NCBI RefSeq assembly: GCF_003065605.1 | Contig: NZ_CP026952.1 | Coordinates: 1,860,001-1,924,000 of the forward strand | Source of the DNA: Aeromicrobium chenweiae | Lineage (GTDB): Bacteria; Actinomycetota; Actinomycetes; Propionibacteriales; Nocardioidaceae | DNA length: 64,000 bases | Direction of reading: 5' to 3' | Shown: in pieces, positions 63,682 through 64,000 of the stretch | Numbering within the stretch: position 1 is the stretch's first letter | Layout: each line of letters starts with the position of its first letter | The notes under the pieces: model-generated | What the model saw: only the letters and a program-made list of their open reading frames with translations | The model's database searches: none | What the model was told of the DNA's origin: nothing | Program-made: the position numbers and the translations under genes

Positions 63682-63778
63682 GATTGCTCCTCGAGTCACA
63701 CGGGCGGGGGATGCCGCCCCCTCCTTCGAGAGTCCCACCGATACCGGCGGGCGCAAATCGTGATCGGCTCCCGGGCCG

Positions 63779-64000
63779 TCAGCCGCCCGGCCCGCAGGAG
63801 TCGCTCCCGCTGTAGCAGGGGTCGTAGTTCGCGGGCAGCTCGTACGTGGGCGGGTCCGGCTTCCACCGGTCGCTCGGCACCGCGAACACGAAGGAGACGA
63901 CCACGGCCAGGACGACGCCGATCGTCGCCGGGACGCCCAGCCACCGGCTGCCGGCCACCAGCGCCGCAACGGCGCTGACGACCATGGCGGTGATGCAGAT
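63779..64000 (-). CDS. Membrane protein, 5' end beyond the window (partial)
   Basis: The stop is at 63779; the frame is open to the window edge. ATG 63985 is one candidate start (68 residues), but ICITA upstream continues the hydrophobic stretch, so the true start is probably outside. Two helices are visible (AMVVSAVAALVAGSRWLG and PATIGVVLAVVVSFVFAV), followed by a short extracellular tail with two Cys (NYDPCYSGSDSCGPGG). No family is recognised. The 97 bp after its stop hold a GGGCGG/CCGCCC stem at about 63699-63718 but no gene. Confidence 0.5.
   Translation of the reverse strand: MCITAMVVSAVAALVAGSRWLGVPATIGVVLAVVVSFVFAVPSDRWKPDPPTYELPANYDPCYSGSDSCGPGG

Noticed and set aside
1-64000. tRNA, rRNA, insertion sequences or prophage genes
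   Set aside because: I found no tRNA-like cloverleaf, rRNA segment, transposase or integrase that I could support in the window.

Overview
The window is a single 64 kb stretch of high-GC, gene-dense chromosome from an actinomycete. The supporting signs are GC-rich third codon positions, GTG starts, many TAnnnT boxes 5-7 nt upstream of start codons (a leaderless-mRNA pattern), a mycothiol ligase (MshC), a DevR/DevS (DosR/DosS) two-component system and a glycerol/cell-wall gene set without an outer membrane. A Nocardioidaceae-like organism (for example Aeromicrobium or a relative) is my best guess, but this is inference and no database was searched.

Layout. 1-4.4 kb: end of a phospholipase-D-like gene and a complete ABC importer operon (lipoprotein, two permeases, ATPase) closed by a strong terminator. 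4.4-7.0 kb: APP1-type phosphatase, TrpF, a two-domain sulfurtransferase. 7.1-10.5 kb: a 1,140-aa membrane protein that appears to join an ion-channel-like module to FUSC-type modules. 10.6-18.5 kb: a urea-use island (ureA, a His-rich CbiX-like gene, ureB, ureC, ureF, ureG, ureD, a NiCoT nickel transporter and a urea channel), with no ureE. 18.6-19.4 kb: paired CrcB fluoride channels. 19.5-24.4 kb: an overlapping three-gene operon, UDP-sulfoquinovose synthase (SqdB), a BcsB-like exported protein and a membrane GT2 synthase, which together suggest a sulfonated cell-surface glycan. 24.5-29.5 kb: arginine deiminase pathway (arcC, arcB, arcA) divergent from a YfcC-type carrier. 29.5-37.2 kb: a dormancy/hypoxia cluster (small helical protein, P-type ATPase, universal stress protein, Hsp20, DevR, unknown small protein, DevS with two GAF domains).

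37.4-45 kb: an AAA+/VWA pair, FMN-related proteins, a PAP2 enzyme and a GT-C-type glycosyltransferase. 45-55.5 kb: MFS exporter, nuclease-like EEP protein, CPBP protease, second PAP2, secreted GH16 glucanase, a CoxE/CoxD-like VWA/MoxR pair divergent from a CoxG-like SRPBCC protein, and an M20 peptidase. 55.6-58.1 kb: three consecutive frameshifted genes of ESX/WXG character followed by an intact membrane protein, then a block of 21-nt tandem and inverted repeats. 58.2-64 kb: DUF5703, aldo/keto reductase, UppP, CorA, MshC, an FHA protein and two short genes, the last running off the end.

The thread through much of the window is a 14-bp palindrome of the form GGGACCWWnGGCCC, built like the mycobacterial DosR box. 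I find it upstream of the channel/FUSC gene (centred at -41.5 from a predicted leaderless start), between arcA and the YfcC carrier, upstream of the P-type ATPase, hsp20, devR and devS, and, in weaker form, upstream of sqdB. This suggests that the local DevRS system controls energy conservation (arginine fermentation), stress proteins, ion transport and possibly a surface glycan under low oxygen or NO. The linkage is inferred from sequence only.
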